From positions 1,939 to 65,938 of the forward strand of contig JADGJC010000148.1 in assembly GCA_027596075.1 (NCBI GenBank): a stretch of 64,000 bases of DNA, given 5' to 3'. Under the pieces are notes generated by a model. It saw only the letters and a program-made list of their open reading frames with translations, did not search any database and had not been told where the DNA came from. Below, one piece after another: positions 22,446-35,111 of the stretch (the first letter of the stretch is position 1; each line of letters opens with the position of its first letter). Position numbers and translations under genes: made by a program. This DNA is from Rhizophlyctis rosea (Eukaryota; Chytridiomycota; Chytridiomycetes; Rhizophlyctidales; Rhizophlyctidaceae).

Positions 22446-23915
22446 TCAAAGATTGTGTTGCCCCTTGGTGTGCTTGAGCAGCCCGTCGCTGCGAGAGAAC
22501 TTCTGGCCACACCCCTGATAATTACTGAAGGCCAAAAAGCAAAACACAATGAGTGATGTGTCACAATTGCGATAAACACAACATGATTACCATTCATAAG
22601 GTTTCTCTCCAGTATGAGTTCGATAATGACGTGTCAGGCCGTCCTGCCGGCAGAATGCTGTAGGTTGCAGATGAGTTTTCATCGTGTTAGGTGCTCACCA
22701 CAAACAGGTTCATACCTTTCAAGCAGATAGGACACGGAAAATCTCTGGTTTTCGAAGTCCCATCATTACCAGCCCGGAACCGTCTCCGCTTCCGCCTCGG
22801 AGCGTTTCCGCTGTCTTTTTCCGCACGTACATTTGATGCTGTGGAGCTGCCGTTTTTCGCATGTGAAGTTGAGTCTGGATTCCCTGCTGCAGAACCCGGC
22901 ATGGTTCCGGGAGGTGGAGCGGAGAACGGGATGGGCATGGGTGTAACAGGTTCGATATGATTGGTTGTCGGTACGCTGAATAGTTGGTGCAGATCGCTAT
23001 CTTTACCAGGCCATGTTGATGGCGGTAGCGGACCGGGTTGAGAATATACTGGCAGGGAGGGCATCGAATGCAGAATAAATCCACGGTTGTTGTTGACATC
23101 GCTGTAGTGGTCATCGTCCGTGGGTGGACCATCAATTAAAAATGAAGGTGGAGCTGCAGGAGCATACGACGGTTTTGGAGGTGAGGATCGGGTCGAATGG
23201 GGATCAGGAAATGGTTGGTTGTCGCTGATGCCAGAACCGGTTGGGATTGATGGAGGCGCTGACCCATTCAATGGCACTGAATCCCATTTTGACTCAACAC
23301 TGTGATGGCCATTGAGGAAGTCCGGCATGCTAAGTTTCAAGTTTTGCATTATCGCTCTGGGGTTTTGAGCTGCTGGTCAACTCCCATAACTTACATTGGC
23401 CGAAATGAATCTAGGGGATAACAATTGCCTTTGGCCGTGTTGAGGGGAAATTCAGCGTGTTGCTGACGGTTCAGTAGAGAGCGGGAGTCGTTATGCGGCG
23501 GCGCTCTAACGTCTGGGGTTGGCAGAACGTTCGTTATTTCAAAGGGGCCAGTCGAAGTGCTCAAACCAGTGAACGCTGGTTGATTTGACTCGGCCGCCAG
23601 AGCAGCAGCTAGTGTAGCAGCATAAGGCGGTGCAGCCGCAGCTCTCGAACGGTGAAGGTTGGCAAAGTCTACTGGAGGTGCACCAGACACGGTTGTAGGT
23701 TCTCTAGGAGGTGAGTAGTGTTGGAGCATCCCCATAGTAGACGGGCATATGGGTTGTGAAGTGAAGGTGAGCGAATCCACCGGATTGAAGATATCTAGTT
23801 GCTCCTGCGTTAATAAGCGATCTTGCGGTGCAACTGAGTTCGAAAAATAGGTAAGGGAACACGCGGCAGGGGTCGTAGCGAGTGTCTCAACTGGTGTTGA
23901 AGTTGCTGGAGACAT
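22446..23915 (-). CDS. C2H2 zinc-finger transcription factor, four exons, 435 residues
   Basis: Exons are 23395-23915, 22716-23356, 22591-22657 and 22446-22524; phases close at 436 codons. The long N-terminal part is Pro/Ser/Thr-rich and unstructured, with an alanine-rich stretch, like a fungal activation region. A basic segment (PRRKRRRFRAG) just before the fingers is a probable nuclear localisation signal. Two classical C2H2 fingers close the protein: CPICLKAF..QDGLTRHYRTH, a TGEKPYEC linker, then C-x4-C with QKFSRSDGLLKH. The TGEKP linker and the RQDGLTR and RSDGLLK contact helices imply sequence-specific DNA binding. Each finger is split by an intron. Intron 1 would be only 38 nt (23357-23394), very short even for fungi. 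The gene lies directly downstream of the cellulase gene on the same strand; a regulatory link is possible but unproven. Confidence 0.85.
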
Positions 23916-24476
23916 TGTGGGGGCGTCTGGCAGTGATGGTGGTGCCTACAGCGCTTCTTACAAGACAAATGACTCTCACGACAGTCCTGAGGGATAAGGA
24001 TCAGAAGGCACTTTCGATTTGGAAGGCACTTTTGAACACGAATATAATCCATACATTTGCTGGTAGGGATTGTCATGCCGAAAAGATTATGTAAACATCA
24101 ACATCTATGGGACCCTGAAGCACATCATCCGGTTGACAGGTGATGAGTCAACACTTGGGATCGCCGCTCGCGTAATGGCCTGCTGCAGTGCTGACCAAAT
24201 CTCAGTACGCATCTTAAGCGGTGACGTGAAGTGGATAACAGGACTTCGGTACGGCGGGATTGGCAGCCGTCCAAGACAGAATTGAGCCAACCCAATGTCT
24301 GAGAAGAACATACACTGCACAAAATGTAGGTGTTGTGATGATGGCAAGCGGTATCCAGCCCGCAACCCGCAATATTGAAAACTTGTTGGAAAAGTCCTGC
24401 TTGTACAATGATATGCCCTACATAACTCATCTCTATGTCCACTCTAGAGTTAAGATGGTATATCCCTCCAAATTGA
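23916..24476. other. Intergenic region between GH5 and the C2H2 factor
   Basis: The 561 bases hold the promoter of the zinc-finger gene and the 3' flank of the GH5 gene. No strong TATA box or open frame is supported. Confidence 0.4.
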
Positions 24477-25834
24477 TTACCACTTCTTGCCCGCCAAGGT
24501 AGCGGTAGGGAATTTGATAGCATCGAGGATTTGGTTCTTCTGTTTCTCGACTGCAGATGCGATTGAGATTGAGGATCAGATATTGCACTTCGCTGGACTA
24601 AAAACGTTCTTTTTGAACCTACCAGTGACCCAGTCGCTCTTGAAGATACCACCAGTATCACCAGACTCGGGGTTCAAACACCAGAAAGTCCACGAGTAGC
24701 CAGTGTTGTTGCGGCCCAAGTAGTCAGTCAACGCAAGCAACCACTGGTAGTCATGAAGATCCCTCAAGAAAGTACCGAACTCGCCCACAATAACAGGCGC
24801 AAGCTTTTGCTGCTTGATGTAACCCCAGTGTTCATCCCAGATCGCCGGCATGTTGTCAGGGAAGGTCGGGTCGGAGAACCAAGTCTGGTTGTAGACATCG
24901 TGGGGGTACTCGTGGGCAGAGTAGACAACCCTGTTCTTGTGTTGAAGGACGACGGGGTGCGCGCCGGCGTCCTCCAAGTTACCACCCCACCAGTAACCAC
25001 CGATACCCTCGACAATGATGAGCCAGTCGGGGTTGATCTTGTGGATGGCGTCACCGGCCTTCTTGGCGGCGATGGACCAGTCGATGGTGGCGTTACCGCA
25101 ACCCCAGCAGGAGGGTTCGTGGGGCTCGTTGTGGAGGTCGGCACCGATGACCCAGGGGTTCCTGATGTAGCGTTGAGCGAGCCACTTCCAGTCGGAGATC
25201 CACTTGGATTCGGGGTAGGCGTCGGTGTACCAGAGGGCGGTTTGGCCGGTGGAGTCGGGGCGGTGACGGTCAAGGAAGAACATCATGCCGATGCTGGAAC
25301 CGTAGTTGATGATGGCATCGTAGACTTCGATGGGTTTCTTGCCCTAGCATGGGGAAACCGGGGCTTCATTAGTGTTTGCTCGACAAAGTGTCGGCATGTA
25401 GGTGGCGGCCTTACCTTCAAGTCAGGGTTGATAGTGTAGTCAATGACACCGTCGGGGATGGTACCGTTAGGGCCGAAAGCCTCGTTACAGTAGGGGAAGC
25501 GGATAACGTTGAAGCCTAAGTCCTTGACCTGGTCCAGAATGGCCTTGTAGGTACGCTTGTTGAGACCGAGAGGAGCAAAGCTGGGGGTCTCGACGCCGAA
25601 CCAGTTGGCACCGGCAAGACGCACGAGGTTGTCATCCGAGTCGTAGATCAGATCTCCCTTGGTGTGGAGGGGTGGGTCTAATTTGGTATAGTCAGACTCG
25701 TTGTCAGCGCGCCAGACCGAAGCGGTGCGAGGTTTTCAAAGCAGAAACTCACAGATCTTAGTGCCTTTGGTGGCGGCAGCAACGGCGCCCGCCAAGGCGG
25801 TGAAGGCCACGACAAGAGATGAGAACGAGACCAT
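24477..25834 (-). CDS. Secreted GH5 endo-beta-1,4-glucanase (subfamily 1-like), 379 residues
   Basis: This enzyme should hydrolyse internal beta-1,4 bonds of cellulose outside the cell. Exons are 25753-25834, 25415-25677, 24623-25343 and 24477-24550, with canonical splice sites and 380 codons in phase. A clear signal peptide (MVSFSSLVVAFTALAGAVAA) opens the protein. The GH5 fold follows, with NVIRFPYCNEAF, the acid/base in GADLHNEPHEP (Glu about 188) and the nucleophile in IVGEFGTF (Glu about 303). Blocks such as CWGCGN, WWGGNLE.AG.HPVVL, YSAHEYPHDVY.QTWFSDPTFP and SWTFW.LNPESGDTGG resemble bacterial GH5_1 enzymes of the Acidothermus E1 type more than the usual fungal GH5_5. No carbohydrate-binding module is attached. 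All catalytic residues are present, so it should be active. Transfer from bacteria followed by intron gain is plausible. Confidence 0.93.
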
Positions 25835-25891
25835 CGTTGATGTAGTGAGGAGGACTAGAAATCGAGGTGGGAATATGGTCGTGGCGTGCCC

Positions 25892-25899
25892 TTTTATAC
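25892..25899 (-). promoter_or_regulatory. TATA box of the GH5 gene
   Basis: On the minus strand TATAAAAG lies 58 to 65 bases before ATG 25834, a good match for an inducible secreted-enzyme promoter. Confidence 0.6.
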
Positions 25900-28800
25900 T
25901 GAGGCTCCTCTCGATGCTCAAAGACACCCCAAAGACCATCTTTCCACCAATTCCCTTCAGGGTTGTCCTTCGGAGAAACTTCCTTCTCCCAAAAGAGTCC
26001 CAAGGAACATTCATCTCTCATCTAATTCGGAAAATCTTTCTCAATCGAAAGCACCCATGCGGGGTTGCGTTCCAAGTTCGTCTCGCGTGTCGCACGACCC
26101 TTCAGCGAACCTCCATCCTGTGTAACCAGAATGTAACATCTCATCCTCCTTTGTCGGAGGCTCCACTCCTCAGTCTGTCAGTTTTGTGCGCGCAGAGACT
26201 GCGCACTGGTGGTACAAGTGAGACACCTTTGCACGATGCAGTTGAAAACGTTCTGTTGAGAATGGCGTCAGAAGTTTGGATTTTGCCGAAATCCATTGGC
26301 GGACCGACCAACCCAATCACCGAACTTGTGGAGGTCATTGAAAACAATGAATCGGGGAGGCGCATCGCCGCACAGATCTGTCAGTGAAGCAGCGTGCAGC
26401 GCAAACTTGTGCGGAAAGGCCCACTCAATTCTTGTATCATTCAAACTCGAACCCCTGCCATTCGTTGACGTAAAAATGCAAGTAAGACAAGAACCAGAGG
26501 CCTCCAGAGGCCTCACAGCACTGATAGCACTTTCCTCTGATAACCATACAAAGCGACCTGATGCCACATTCACTATTTTTGACTTTGTTATGAGCACGAT
26601 TCCATGGCTGACGGCTGCAATGTTCAAAACGCAACAATCTATCGAAGTTGATCCTTTAAACTTACGTGGAATAAGTGTATGAGGACAGCGTGACGAGCGA
26701 CTCTGCAAATGACCATGTAGTCTCAAATCAGCAGAGTCTCCTTTGCATGATGGTTTCTTACGGGCTGAGGCCGTGACAATCAAACAAGTCACGGCTTTGT
26801 AGTTTGACAACATCAAAAATTACTGCATACAATTGTAGATGGACTGGATGCATGACAGTTTGCTCATCAGCTGCGAAGAAATGCACGCATGCATTACGTA
26901 TAAAACTCGCATTTCATTGGTAACGAAGTTTGTTTCCCCATCATGGTCATATTGAAATCGTCTGATCGCTTGAGCCGGTCTGAAATGCCGACTTTTCAAG
27001 TGGGAATCATGCACAATAGTATTCCTAAACGGCGAGCCGTCGCTATTGGACCTCTGCTGTTGAGCAAGTCGGAGCAGAATGAGTTCACCGTCCGCATCGC
27101 GGGTAGGATCGATCAATCGGCACTCGGCAAGCTAGAACAACTTGCTGTCCTGAGTTCGGTCAATGAGTTGAGCTACACTTTTTGACCATGTGTCCGACAC
27201 CGAAGGGTGATTGTGAAAATGATGCGATGGTAGATATGTGACCACCAGTAGAAGGATCCAACCCTTTCAAGCCAGGATGAAGAATCCAGGGAACAACAGC
27301 ACTACCCTCAGACGTCCCCATCACAGCATGTCCTGTTGTGGTGATCGTTAAGGCCGTCCTGACAAACACTATGTAAAGTGCACCAAGGTCAAGAAAATAT
27401 CTGAGCCATCCGGAATGTTGATCCGCAAGGAATAGTGGTCAAAGCATCCCTTCTATGTCCTTCGCTAAGTTCGAAATGCAGAAGAAGGTGGCACGCTGAG
27501 GGGCTGGTCAGATCACAGATTGATAAAAACATCAGACGTGCCTCTGGCACTATGAAGTGCAGATTAGTGCTCGACTGTCTTCATGCCCCGCCAGGCAATG
27601 TCCATCTTTGGCAAAGGGTTGATTGAATTTACATACTGCTATACTGCGTCTGCGACCGAGCTGCATAGGATCTGCGAATTCTTCTCAGTTGGTGCATTCG
27701 GATCCGCAAAGGGATGTGAGTGTGGCCTTCTTGCCAGCCCATCAATCTGCTTGAGTACATTGATTTGTTTTTTTCCACACACCCTCAGGCTTCTCAAGGA
27801 ATTGCAAGGACATCTTCAATCGTAACATTTATTCCTGAACCTTATTTGCTTCAGATGATATTCGCGACCTATCGATGCCCGTTCCAGTCCAAGCATCTGG
27901 ATATTTTGCAATATATTCCAAGCTGACAACTATGTTGTCTTTTTCACGCCCTCACATCTCTTGGGGTACAAGATTGGTTGAGCCTGCATCATTCCTTGAG
28001 ACCGTGTAAAAATGGGAGGCAGTACGAAAATGGACGATCTTTAGTTAGTTACCTGCGATTTATCTACATGTCCTTGCAAAAACCATGTACACTGCGTTTG
28101 ATTCTCAACCCTGGTGAATTGCTCGGGGGGAAAATGTGTCGGATGCCAAAAGACGACAGAGTACGATGAATCTTACCAGTCATACACCGTTGATGTCCAA
28201 CCTGTCAAAAGATGAATGCTCATACAGATACGACTTCAAGGTCACAAAACAACCGCAAGAAGAGATGGGCAGCCAATGTGTACGAAGTGGGTTGACATGC
28301 GGGTTTATAAATTGCATAGAGAATGGCGTGAAAATGCCAGGTGAAGCAAGCTGGCATGGATCATCATCTCTCTTGCTGGTGCAAACTTTCGGAGTTCACC
28401 CCTTTCACTCCTTTTCCCAAAAAATCAGAGAAGTGAGTGTTGAGAGCAAGATCGGCGTTGGAGCAGTGTGTCTCGATCTCACAATTTGTCAAGACTGCTT
28501 GAAGGACATTGCTGGGGGTGGGGCCTTGCGGGTTTACACGAGTTCTGTAATCTAACAGCCCCGTCTTACCTTTTTACAATGTGGTATGTTCTCCTACTCA
28601 ACGTCTCTTGTCTGCCATCATATCCAAAACCGAATCCTCAATTCCATAATCTGGTTCTTAGTCTCACGGTCACGGTTGTCCGGCTAGTACTTTATTGATT
28701 CACAATATGAGATTCATTTTTTGCTCACCGCAAAGAAACAACGTCGGCGCTTCTTATCTCGTTCACAAGTATTGTGTGTGTCTCGAGCATCCAATTGCAA

Positions 28801-31713
28801 CCTTACCAGTCATACGTATGTATTCCGATTCCTCGATGCTATCGTATTGCATCTCTGCTTCCAAATGTTTCAAGTGATCTCGCTACATTGGAGTTGCGTT
28901 TAGTCGAGCTTCCATAGATGATTCGAAGAGTTAATCCTTTCCTTTATCTAATACAACTGGATTGCTCAAATACCGCGAGTCGGCATGAACAACCGCCGCT
29001 TTGAGATGCACCAAAAACGAAAAAATCCTCCCTATCATGGCTATGAGGGGTGTCACCCATATCAGCTCATATCCGTGGTCGAACTGTCTCTTCCCTTGCA
29101 TGCGCGGGGAGAGACAGGCATGATCTTGACCATCAAAAGAAAACTACGGCAGGGACTCAATTGCAATAAAAAAAAAGGTTCCTCCAGGCCTTGCATACCG
29201 TCAAAGTGCTGCGCGATCGCAGAGTATGTACGGCCTGAACAGCGCACGTGCTGAAAGGCGGAATTAAAGGGGTCACAACATTGTGATGAGCATTTGATGG
29301 CCATACTGGCCATGCAAGGTTGGATCATTCGTCGGGGGACAATACAAATGTCGGCTTGAAGTTTTCCCTTTGTTCCATCTTAGCATTGATCTTCAAGCTT
29401 TGCATTTCCAGTCGATGGCGTCCAGAGGCTCACCAAAATGGATAGAACAGTCAAGTGCCTTGTGATTCATGTCTACGCCTGAGCGTAAAGGCAGGTCCGT
29501 CATGATCCGACCTCTGCGTGGCATATCTTGCATTTTTGCGTTTTTTGCAAATACCTGCTCCCACTTGCGGCCATCAAATCCGTCCCTCAACTGTTACCCC
29601 AGCATTGCACACGTCATCCGGCACTTGTTGTGGGCTCAAGCAATATAGTTGGGTAAGGGCTATTAATTACGACGATATTCTTTCTGACCTGTTCAACGGA
29701 CAGTAGTTTATTATCATCTGTAGTACTTCAAGGCGCATCAAATATGAACAGCGTCCTTGCGGGAATGGAAGTCACCTGTATCCACCAGGTTGCAGAAATC
29801 TTGCTTAGCCAGTCTGAAGCGGTTATGTAAGTCGACATGGGTATAACATATGGACTATCACGAATAGCAAGATAGCGCAGAGCGAAAGACAAAACCAACC
29901 ACGAGAACCAGTCAGAGATTTCGACAAGAAGCTGGTCTTTTCAATTCGAAGAATTTAACCCTTCCTCCCCTTTTCCTTGAAGGGTCTCCCTACCTACACA
30001 TGATTCACGTGCTCGGCACATGCTCAATGAGGAAGCTGCCGGTATCTGGACCTTCTCTTTAAATCCGTTAGATCTGTCGAACGGCACTTTTCAAGCTCGG
30101 GACATGTCACGCTGAAGTCCTCTGTGCGTGTGATGTGCTATCGTGACATTTTCTGGAATTTGAAGGTTGGTTCGGCAACTGGGATCATCAAGAAGGTACA
30201 AGACAAAAGAAACCTATTGCCAACATCATCTACGCAGCTATGTATGGAAATGGAGGTAAATGATCAAATCACTGATAGACCGAACTTAAACTCAGGAAAA
30301 CCAGCTCAAACCTGACTCAAGCGTCCTGACGGGTCCAGTAACTTCTGACTCCATCATTTCATACTTTGACATAGTAGCATTATGATGAAACCGCGTGGCT
30401 ATCCATCCTTTTTGCCAAGAAGGACCCTTCCGCGGGTATCCCTCGGCAACGATACGTCCATCTTCATCAAATCTTCCGTTTGCGAGAAGTGTAGGGAGAC
30501 GGTGATCAAACTCAGGACTGAGAGGCATCAGCTTTCGATGTGGCATTCTCATTACCAAGGAGGCAACCCTTGGACATGTATGACCCGACAGGGCGGTTTG
30601 CTTTTCGTGCGGTTTCCCGCATTGTGAACCGCTGCTCTCATACATTTCATGCAACTCTGGTTGCGCACCCTGGATGTTTCTCGTTGAGTTCGGTTTGAAG
30701 ACTGATACTGTACCATCTTTGATTGTCCGATGCTCTCACGCTCTTTTTCTCATGTATCTATCTCCATAATGCGGGCTTGATGCAACCAAACAAAAAAGAA
30801 CCTTATTGAAGCGACTTGCAGTACTGCGTGGGCGTACCTATCACGCGCAAAGCAAGGTGGTTCATGCATGTCATACCATCGATTCCAGATCGATAATGAA
30901 TGTGTCTTGCTCAGTCTGCTTCATAAGCGACACTTCTGTTCGCACTTCATAGCGCGTATGTGTAGGCGCGAAGATTTCAATACCTTCCAAAACCTGGCAT
31001 CTGCTACTGTGCCATTATTTGAATTTCCGCATCAGTCACAGCATCCAAACTGCTGTTGTGTGTGATTCCCTTTTTTGGCATCATATTTCAGGATATGAAT
31101 CAAAGGCAGACACCATCTGACGTCTGCCTCCAACCTCATATGCGCTATTCGCATGTTGGTAAGAACTATTTGAAATGAAGTGGATGCAAACCACTTGGCT
31201 GAGTCCATGTCGGTCAATTGTCGTCTTGTTTTCTTTTCGGCGTAGCCCGCACGTCAGGATTGTGAATGACAACGGAGTGAGGTTTGATATATGGGCACTA
31301 CCAAGGATGGTTTACCCCATCCTGGTATTGCTTTACAAGGTGGAAAAAGAATGGAAGTACGCATCGCACGAGAAGTTAGCTCTACCTAGAGACTGCACTG
31401 ACTCAGTCGGACTCAACAGCTGCATTGGAATGAGCTCTCACCGCTCACAGGGCCATGACCACGACACTCCATTTCACCTACATCATCATTCATACTGAGC
31501 CTATCTTCAACAGTGCATCCAACCCAAGATAAAAAATGAATAAATGAGTCAACGAACATAACCCACTAATGATGGTCCCCAAAACCATCTCCTGATGATC
31601 ATTTATCCAAAATCCCACTGACAAAAACGGATCAAACAAATTCACCACATCCAAATCACCTCACTATTTACAAACAAACCGACGCCACCCACCGCCCTCT
31701 CACCACCAAAACC
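25900..31713. other. Gene-poor region of 5.8 kb
   Basis: No gene can be supported. The longest open frame (minus strand, 26268-26816, 182 codons) lacks codon bias, motif or start context. A minus-strand stretch at 27177-27369 has mild coding character (WILHPGLKGLDPSTGGHIS) and sits just after a TACATAG acceptor-like site, so it could be a lost exon. No long repeats, tRNA genes or transposase motifs were seen. Confidence 0.45.
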
Positions 31714-32874
31714 TCACTCCATCAAATCCCCATACCGATTCCTCCTAACCCTCCCCTGCCGCACACTCTCCTCCAAATCCTCCCTCGTCCTCGGCACCCC
31801 GCCCTCCCACCCCCCAACACTTGGATTCCTTCCATCAACACTCGATACAGTCCCTACCGGCGCGTCACCATCCCTTCCCCACGTTCCGCCGCGATCAGAG
31901 ATATCTTCTAGTGCGGGTCTCAAAGCGCCCGAATCGAGGAGACGAGTGGTTTCTTCGCGTGTTCGCGGGAGGGTGGTGACGGAGTCATGTGGAGGGAGGA
32001 AGGAGTCTTCTTCAGAGGATGGGGGAGGGGAGGTGGTGGGGGGTGGAGCGCGACCGGTACGGAGACGGTCCCAGATTGAGGGGTTTGGGTTGTTGCGGGA
32101 GCGGATTGTGTCCCAGGTTGAGGGATCTTGTTGTTGTTGGGGTTGGTAGGGTTCGGAGGGGGAAGGTTGGGGTTGCGGGGCGGATTTGAAGGGGAAGGAC
32201 GGGGATTGAGGTTGGGGTTGGGGTGGGTCGAGGGTTGTGCCTTCGAGGCCGTGGTTGTGGGTTTGAGGTATGGAGCCTTGGGAGTCCCCGGTGGAGAGGT
32301 CTAGGGGTTCTCTGTTCATGGCACAAGCGTGTCAATACGTCACAATGATTTCGGGTCATAGGCATGATCGACTCGTACTTATTCTGCATCAAATTCCTCA
32401 ACTGCCCCTCCGGCAACTCCGCCAACATAATCCGTTTCGCCTCATTCTTTCCCACTGTCCGGCCCAGAACTTCTCCGGTCAATCCACATGCAGCCATAAG
32501 TGACGCTCCGGGAACCGACGCGAGACTCGCTTGTCGTCTTCGCACTGCAATGAGTCAGGTAAGTAGTTCCGCAAAACACGGCCTCAACGAAAGTGTTTGT
32601 TTACTCACAAACTAAAAACCCAACACCAACCCCAGCGAGGATGCCTGACATATCTATGCACCACAAAAAAAAATCGAGTCTTATTAGTACACTATCCATA
32701 TCCTTAAACATTCAACATGTAGATCATCTCCTTCCCAAACATACACAAATTCCGGAACTTCTCGTTCGCCTTCTGTATGACAACTTTCTCCTCCATTGTC
32801 GGGACATAGTGACCCGCGGTGATCGCACCACGGGTCAAAGGGCCGCGGGTGCTTGTGACTTGCGGTTGTTCCAT
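31714..32874 (-). CDS. OCIA-domain-like small membrane protein with Pro/Gln-rich tail, 312 residues
   Basis: Exons are 32745-32874, 32609-32653, 32379-32544 and 31714-32311; the phases close at 313 codons. The first 115 residues contain a charged helix (EEKVVIQKANEKFRNL), a short hydrophobic segment (SGILAGVGVGFLV), RRR, a second hydrophobic segment (ASLMAACGLTGEVLG) and an amphipathic KNEAKRIMLAELPEGQL helix. This order fits the OCIA domain, which in animals (asrij/OCIAD1) is found on endosomes and mitochondria. The remaining 200 residues are low complexity, rich in Pro, Gln and Ser, with two similar WD.IR.RNNPNPS / WDRLRTG motifs that may be short linear motifs. The tail is unusual for the family. 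The domain call is moderate; the exon structure is better supported. Confidence 0.6.
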
Positions 32875-33258
32875 GGTCTGGGACGTTAAGGAAGTGCTAG
32901 ATGGTGTTTACAAGATTTTGATGTGATGACGATGACACTTGCGGGAACAAGGGTTGTCCAGTTGTCTGTGGGAGAATCGCGTCTATGACGTGGTAAATAT
33001 GACTCATGACGTGTCACTGAGATTGAACATGGTCTTGTCACCGTTCCATATGCTGGGTCTTCCATCCTTCAAATTTTTCCATTTAAACCCCATCATAACG
33101 GACGTAACCTCAGCATTCTATTCATTCTTCAAATCTACAAAAAAAAAATTATAAAAACAAAACACTCGCGCGCATCATTAAACAAGCTCAACTCTCCACC
33201 CCACCCCAAAAGCCACATACACCATTCATCCCTAACTCGTCATGCATGGGGCCTACAC
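32875..33258. other. Short intergenic region before the OCIA-like gene
   Basis: These 384 bases hold the promoter of the OCIA-like gene and the 3' flank of the septin gene. A poly-A run (about 33140-33150) is present; no gene is seen. Confidence 0.4.
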
Positions 33259-34880
33259 TCAAGCAACAACAGTAGTAGCATTAGGTTCCTGCGGCCTAAC
33301 CCCACCACCCTGCGTGCTCTCCTTCAACGCCAAAAGCTGTTTGGTCCTGAACGCCTCATAATGGATCATCCCCGTCGTCTCAATCATGTCCTGCAAGTGC
33401 GTGCGCGTGAGGAAGTTGCGGAGATGCGTGAATTCGCAGTGGGTTTCGTCTTCAACTGTTGGTGTCACGTAATTTAATGTGCATGAGATGTTGTGGGAAC
33501 TGATATGGGAAAAATGGCCGGACGACCCGGCACAACAACGTACCATTGACCATACCCCACCGCGTCCTCCTTCCCCTAACAGCTTTCCCATCAATGACAA
33601 TGTTACGCTCGGATCCAACAACCGCGAAGGGAATCATGTCCTGTGCCAAACCAACCATCATCAGTACATCCCGCCATATTTCCCATTCAACACACGCAAC
33701 CCACCCTAATATACTGCACTTGCTGCTTCTCAATTCGGTCACTCTCGCTCAACACCACATCTTCATCAATATCGACATACGGGTAAGTCTTAATCCCATG
33801 GAACTCAATCTCCTCCTTGATGCGGCGCTTGAACGCGGTGCGCTCCTCCATTGTCAAAGAGTCGGCTTTGGCGATCACAGGGATGATGTTGGCGTATTCG
33901 GAGAGACGTTTCATGACGGTGATGTCGAGGGGGGTGAGGCTGTGGAATTATGGTGGGTGATGATGTCAGAATGAGTTTCCGGGAATATTACGGATGTTTG
34001 ATGAATGAGAAACGCTTACGCATGGCCGGTGGGAGAGATGAAGAAGAGGATGGCGTGGACGCGAGTGTCTGGGATGCGGCGTTCGCGGGCAGGGGTGAGC
34101 TCCTTGCGGAGGTATTGAGAGTATTGCTCTTTGATGTATTTGATGATAGGTTCCCAGCTATGTTGATTACGAGAATATAAGAATGTCTGCAGTTCTGAAG
34201 GACTCCGCGGTATGTGACACGCACCAGTTGTCGTTGTTAACCTGGTCACCGTAACCGGGAGTGTCGGTAATCGTCAACTTCAGTCTGACACCGTTTTCCT
34301 CAATGACTGTAAACAGGAGAAATATTTCCTCATATCAGTCTACACGTCGCTGCGCGACGCTCCCCACACCCACAAAACTGCGAATAATTCATTACCCTGC
34401 GTGACACTAGAAATCTCAGTAGTCTGACGGGCGGGATCGGAAGCGCGTTTCGGGGCTTTGGAGTCGATAAGATGAGACGCGAAGATGGTGTTGATGAGGG
34501 TAGACTTTCCGAGACCAGTTCGGCCTGTTCATAGCGGGTTTGAGTGACCTCCGTACATTTCTGCACATCCCACTTGGCTTTCCCACGCCATAACAGATCA
34601 CCCCTTCCCCAACAAAACACGTACCAACGACCATAAGGTTGAACGTGAACCCGCGCTTAAGGAGCTTCTTCTCAATTTGCGAGGTGATTTGGTCGAAACC
34701 GACGTAGCTAGTCAAGGTCACCTACGCATGGGAATCGTAGAACGGTCAGTCACACGTGTCGGGGCATTCCCTCCCTGCCCCTTTGCGTCCGGTCCACTTG
34801 TGCGCAATTCCCTTTCGTTGGGAGGAACATACTTTCTTCAAGGCCTCCGTGGCCGGTACGGGTGCTGCTGGTGATGCCAT
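33259..34880 (-). CDS. CDC10: Septin, Cdc10 group, eight exons, 340 residues
   Basis: Septins are GTP-binding proteins that assemble into filaments at the cell cortex and septum. Exons are 34833-34880, 34625-34721, 34396-34524, 34225-34306, 34020-34157, 33705-33939, 33544-33640 and 33259-33455, closing at 341 codons. Visible are the G1 loop GRTGLGKST (residues 49-57), G3 DTPG (106-109), G4 AKAD (188-191), the polybasic IEKKLLKRGF before the G domain, and the septin-unique element PFAVVGS..IVIDGKAVRGRRTRWG. The protein ends about 60 residues after that element with no coiled coil, which together with SYVGFD.IT.QIE and NNDNCWEPIIKYI places it in the Cdc10 group. All key GTPase residues are present. 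The small second-exon boundary at GTTG/GTACGT splits the G1 glycine codon. Confidence 0.95.
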
Positions 34881-35111
34881 TGTTACGTCTTCCTATAGGG
34901 GATCAAGTTGAATGGGAAGGTGCAAATGGAGGAGAGGGTGTTTGGTGTGGCCTCGGTGCGCCCGAGGTGTGGTTGCAAGTCCGTCCTGTGTAACACGAGG
35001 GACCTGCCCAAATGGGATGTGAAGCCACACACGACGTTGCAATGTGGCGCATGCTTGTGGCTGGTGGGCTGGCCCGGATAGGACCCTGTTGAGACCCTAC
35101 GTATTTAGTGA

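Noticed and set aside
26268..26816. 182-codon minus-strand open frame
   Set aside because: The opposite strand is also open over much of it, composition is random-like and no domain is recognisable.
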